64,000 bases of DNA, taken from positions 392,036 through 456,035 of the forward strand of contig SCRD01000017.1 of the NCBI GenBank assembly GCA_004298155.1, read 5' to 3'. Below are positions 62,927-64,000 of the stretch, in pieces. How positions within the stretch are numbered: position 1 is the stretch's first letter; each line of letters opens with the position of its first letter. This stretch comes from Acidobacteriota bacterium (GTDB lineage: Bacteria; Acidobacteriota; Terriglobia; UBA7540). A model generated the notes under the pieces. It was not told the DNA's origin and searched no databases. It worked only from the letters and a program-made list of their open reading frames with translations. The position numbers were made by a program, and so were the translations under genes.

Positions 62927-63220
62927 CGCCACCCGCGGGCAGGAACGCTGTCGCCAGCAGAGGTGCCGGTCCAGGTGGTTTCGATTGACGGCAACACGCT
63001 CATCGTTAATACCCGTTCCTCTCTGGCATTATCGCAAGCGGGTATTCCGCAGAGCTCCTGGAATGTGATTGATATGACCGGCAACTCAGATGTTGTAAGC
63101 TCAATTACAACCCGTTTAGGCGACAATGGTTTGACTACGGCAGGAACGTCTGCGCTGCGAATCACCGGTTCAGGGAGCGGAGCCAGCACATATTTGGGGG
63201 CTGGCACCATCCCACCTTAA
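62924..63220 (+). pseudogene. third orphan RHS C-terminal tip
   Basis: A 98-residue frame that begins inside the end of repeat copy 1, so its ATG is probably not a real start. After a Arg/Pro-rich beginning it reads VSIDGNTLIVNTRSSLALSQAGIP, SSWNVIDMTGNSD and GTSALRITGSG, a compact pattern I associate with C-terminal ends of polymorphic toxins. The enzymatic class is not recognised. A small gene follows after 6 bp. Confidence 0.5.
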
Positions 63221-63226
63221 CAATTT

Positions 63227-63622
63227 ATGAACAGAAATCTTTGGAAAATGTCGGTCCCAGTAGCCTCCATCATCAAAGGCCCCTTCTTAAAGGTGCTTCC
63301 GAAGCGCCAGTGCGAAATCTCGTTTTCGATCGAGGCAAGCGACGGCGGGGAAAAAGTGGAAGGTCTGCTATTTGAGGCGGTAGAGGCTTTCAAATGCACG
63401 TATCTGCCCTCGCTCGGTTCAACCAGCCAGGATCTGCGCCGCCAATCTTACGGTGCCCTAATATCCGTCGGCGAAAGTCCGTGGCTGGAGGAAGTGAAAA
63501 AGAGCTATGGTGATTACTGTTCGTCGGCCCGGCTCGTTCCGAAGGAACTCCACCATCTCATGATTACCTTCGACGACGGCCCCTGTTGCGAATTCATTTG
63601 CGGGGCTTTTAAGACGATTTAA
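63227..63622 (+). CDS. putative immunity protein of the third tip
   Basis: A 131-residue protein beginning six bases after the third tip. Its second half (LEEVKKSYGDYC, LHHLMITFDDGPCCEFICGAF) has the alternating beta-alpha pattern of small immunity proteins encoded behind RHS toxins. Three features support the role: position, size, and placement between two copies of the 195-bp repeat. No named family was recognised. Confidence 0.55.
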   Translation: MNRNLWKMSVPVASIIKGPFLKVLPKRQCEISFSIEASDGGEKVEGLLFEAVEAFKCTYLPSLGSTSQDLRRQSYGALISVGESPWLEEVKKSYGDYCSSARLVPKELHHLMITFDDGPCCEFICGAFKTI

Positions 63623-63747
63623 CCGACTCAATGGAGCGGGTAGATTCTCTCTTGAATCTCAAGGGTATTTTTTCTTTTGAAGGTGCAGGAAACTTTTCTT
63701 TTTTCCATCAGGCGGCGGCCTCCGGGGTGGAGCGGGTAGCCACGGTC

Positions 63748-63939
63748 AGCGGGGTAGCGCATACGTTCCGGTGTTTGGAATGTATGCGGCTTTTTAAAAG
63801 ACGCCACGCCCCGTCATGGGGACGCCGCATATAATCACAAGCTGGGGAGGGCACAACTGCAGTTGGGCTCTATGGTGTTTGTCCAGCGCAGCGCTGGGGT
63901 ACCCTCGAGCCGCATACATCGCAAAGGCGGCGACGTATG
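63748..63939. repeat. 195-bp direct repeat, copy 2 (192 bp)
   Basis: Near-identical to 62732-62926, in the same orientation, 1,016 bp further on, with the same internal palindromes. It is followed by ATGAAGGGGGCGGC (63945-63958), a 14-mer that also occurs at 62654-62667, so homology between the two borders extends as a mosaic. The window ends 61 bp later. Confidence 0.85.
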
Positions 63940-64000
63940 ATGTCATGAAGGGGGCGGCTCGATTCGAGTAGGATTTGGTTGTTGGAAGACTAAATCTTAC

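Noticed and set aside
62732..63939. CRISPR array
   Set aside because: Only two copies of a long repeat, 1 kb apart, with a coding module between them; no short spacers.
60000..64000. Insertion sequence or transposase explaining the repeats
   Set aside because: No transposase frame and no target-site duplication could be seen next to either copy.

Overview
The window looks like a chromosomal segment of an uncultured Acidobacteriota-type bacterium. The support is a ~1,175-residue TonB-dependent receptor with an N-terminal carboxypeptidase-regulatory-like domain, the TPR proteins on either side of it, many secreted enzymes with twin-arginine leaders, a hopanoid-type squalene/phytoene synthase, and a gap-pgk-tpiA-secG-tRNA-Leu block. 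No ribosomal RNA is present, so this placement is an inference. There is no CRISPR array and no recognisable insertion sequence.

Layout. 0-2.9 kb: the end of a PIG-L deacetylase, a di-haem cytochrome c and an SMP-30 lactonase. 3.0-6.3 kb: an ACS-family MFS transporter, an exported Rid-family protein preceded by a strong promoter and a structured leader, and an exported RraA-like protein. 6.4-16.2 kb: a polysaccharide-use locus with a discoidin plus clan-A-like glycosidase, a TonB receptor and two TPR proteins. 16.4-24.2 kb: two more Rid proteins, a DHDPS-like protein, a SelA-related PLP enzyme, an enolase-superfamily protein, a UxuA-like mannonate dehydratase and an EF_0837-like amidohydrolase, nearly all with export signals. 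24.3-29.0 kb: a DUF362/beta-propeller/ApbE/unknown operon.

29.1-36.0 kb is a regulatory block: an NtrB/NtrC-type pair, a PhoB-type regulator, a degenerate kinase, and a FliA/WhiG-type sigma factor facing an RsbW/STAS partner-switch pair. 36-50.4 kb holds two alpha-galactosidase-type hydrolases (GH36-like and GH27), an M50-CBS protease, an SGNH hydrolase, MgtC/DUF4010, a GGDEF protein, a frameshifted CPBP protease, a Gfo/Idh/MocA oxidoreductase and DUF2252. 50.6-54.3 kb is lower glycolysis plus secG and tRNA-Leu(GAG). 54.4-60.1 kb holds a deacetylase-like secreted protein, an SDR epimerase, HpnD and a GT2 enzyme. 60.2-64 kb is a promoterless island of RHS C-terminal toxin/immunity modules containing a ~195-bp direct repeat.

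The most interesting system is the 4.4-24 kb enzyme set. Deacylating amidohydrolase, PLP-dependent lyase, imine/enamine-hydrolysing Rid proteins, sugar-acid dehydratases and aldolase-like proteins together would make a coherent route for (amino) sugar acids. Unusually, most members appear to be exported already folded. The second is the RHS module array, where orphan toxin tips, immunity genes and near-identical repeats suggest cassette exchange.
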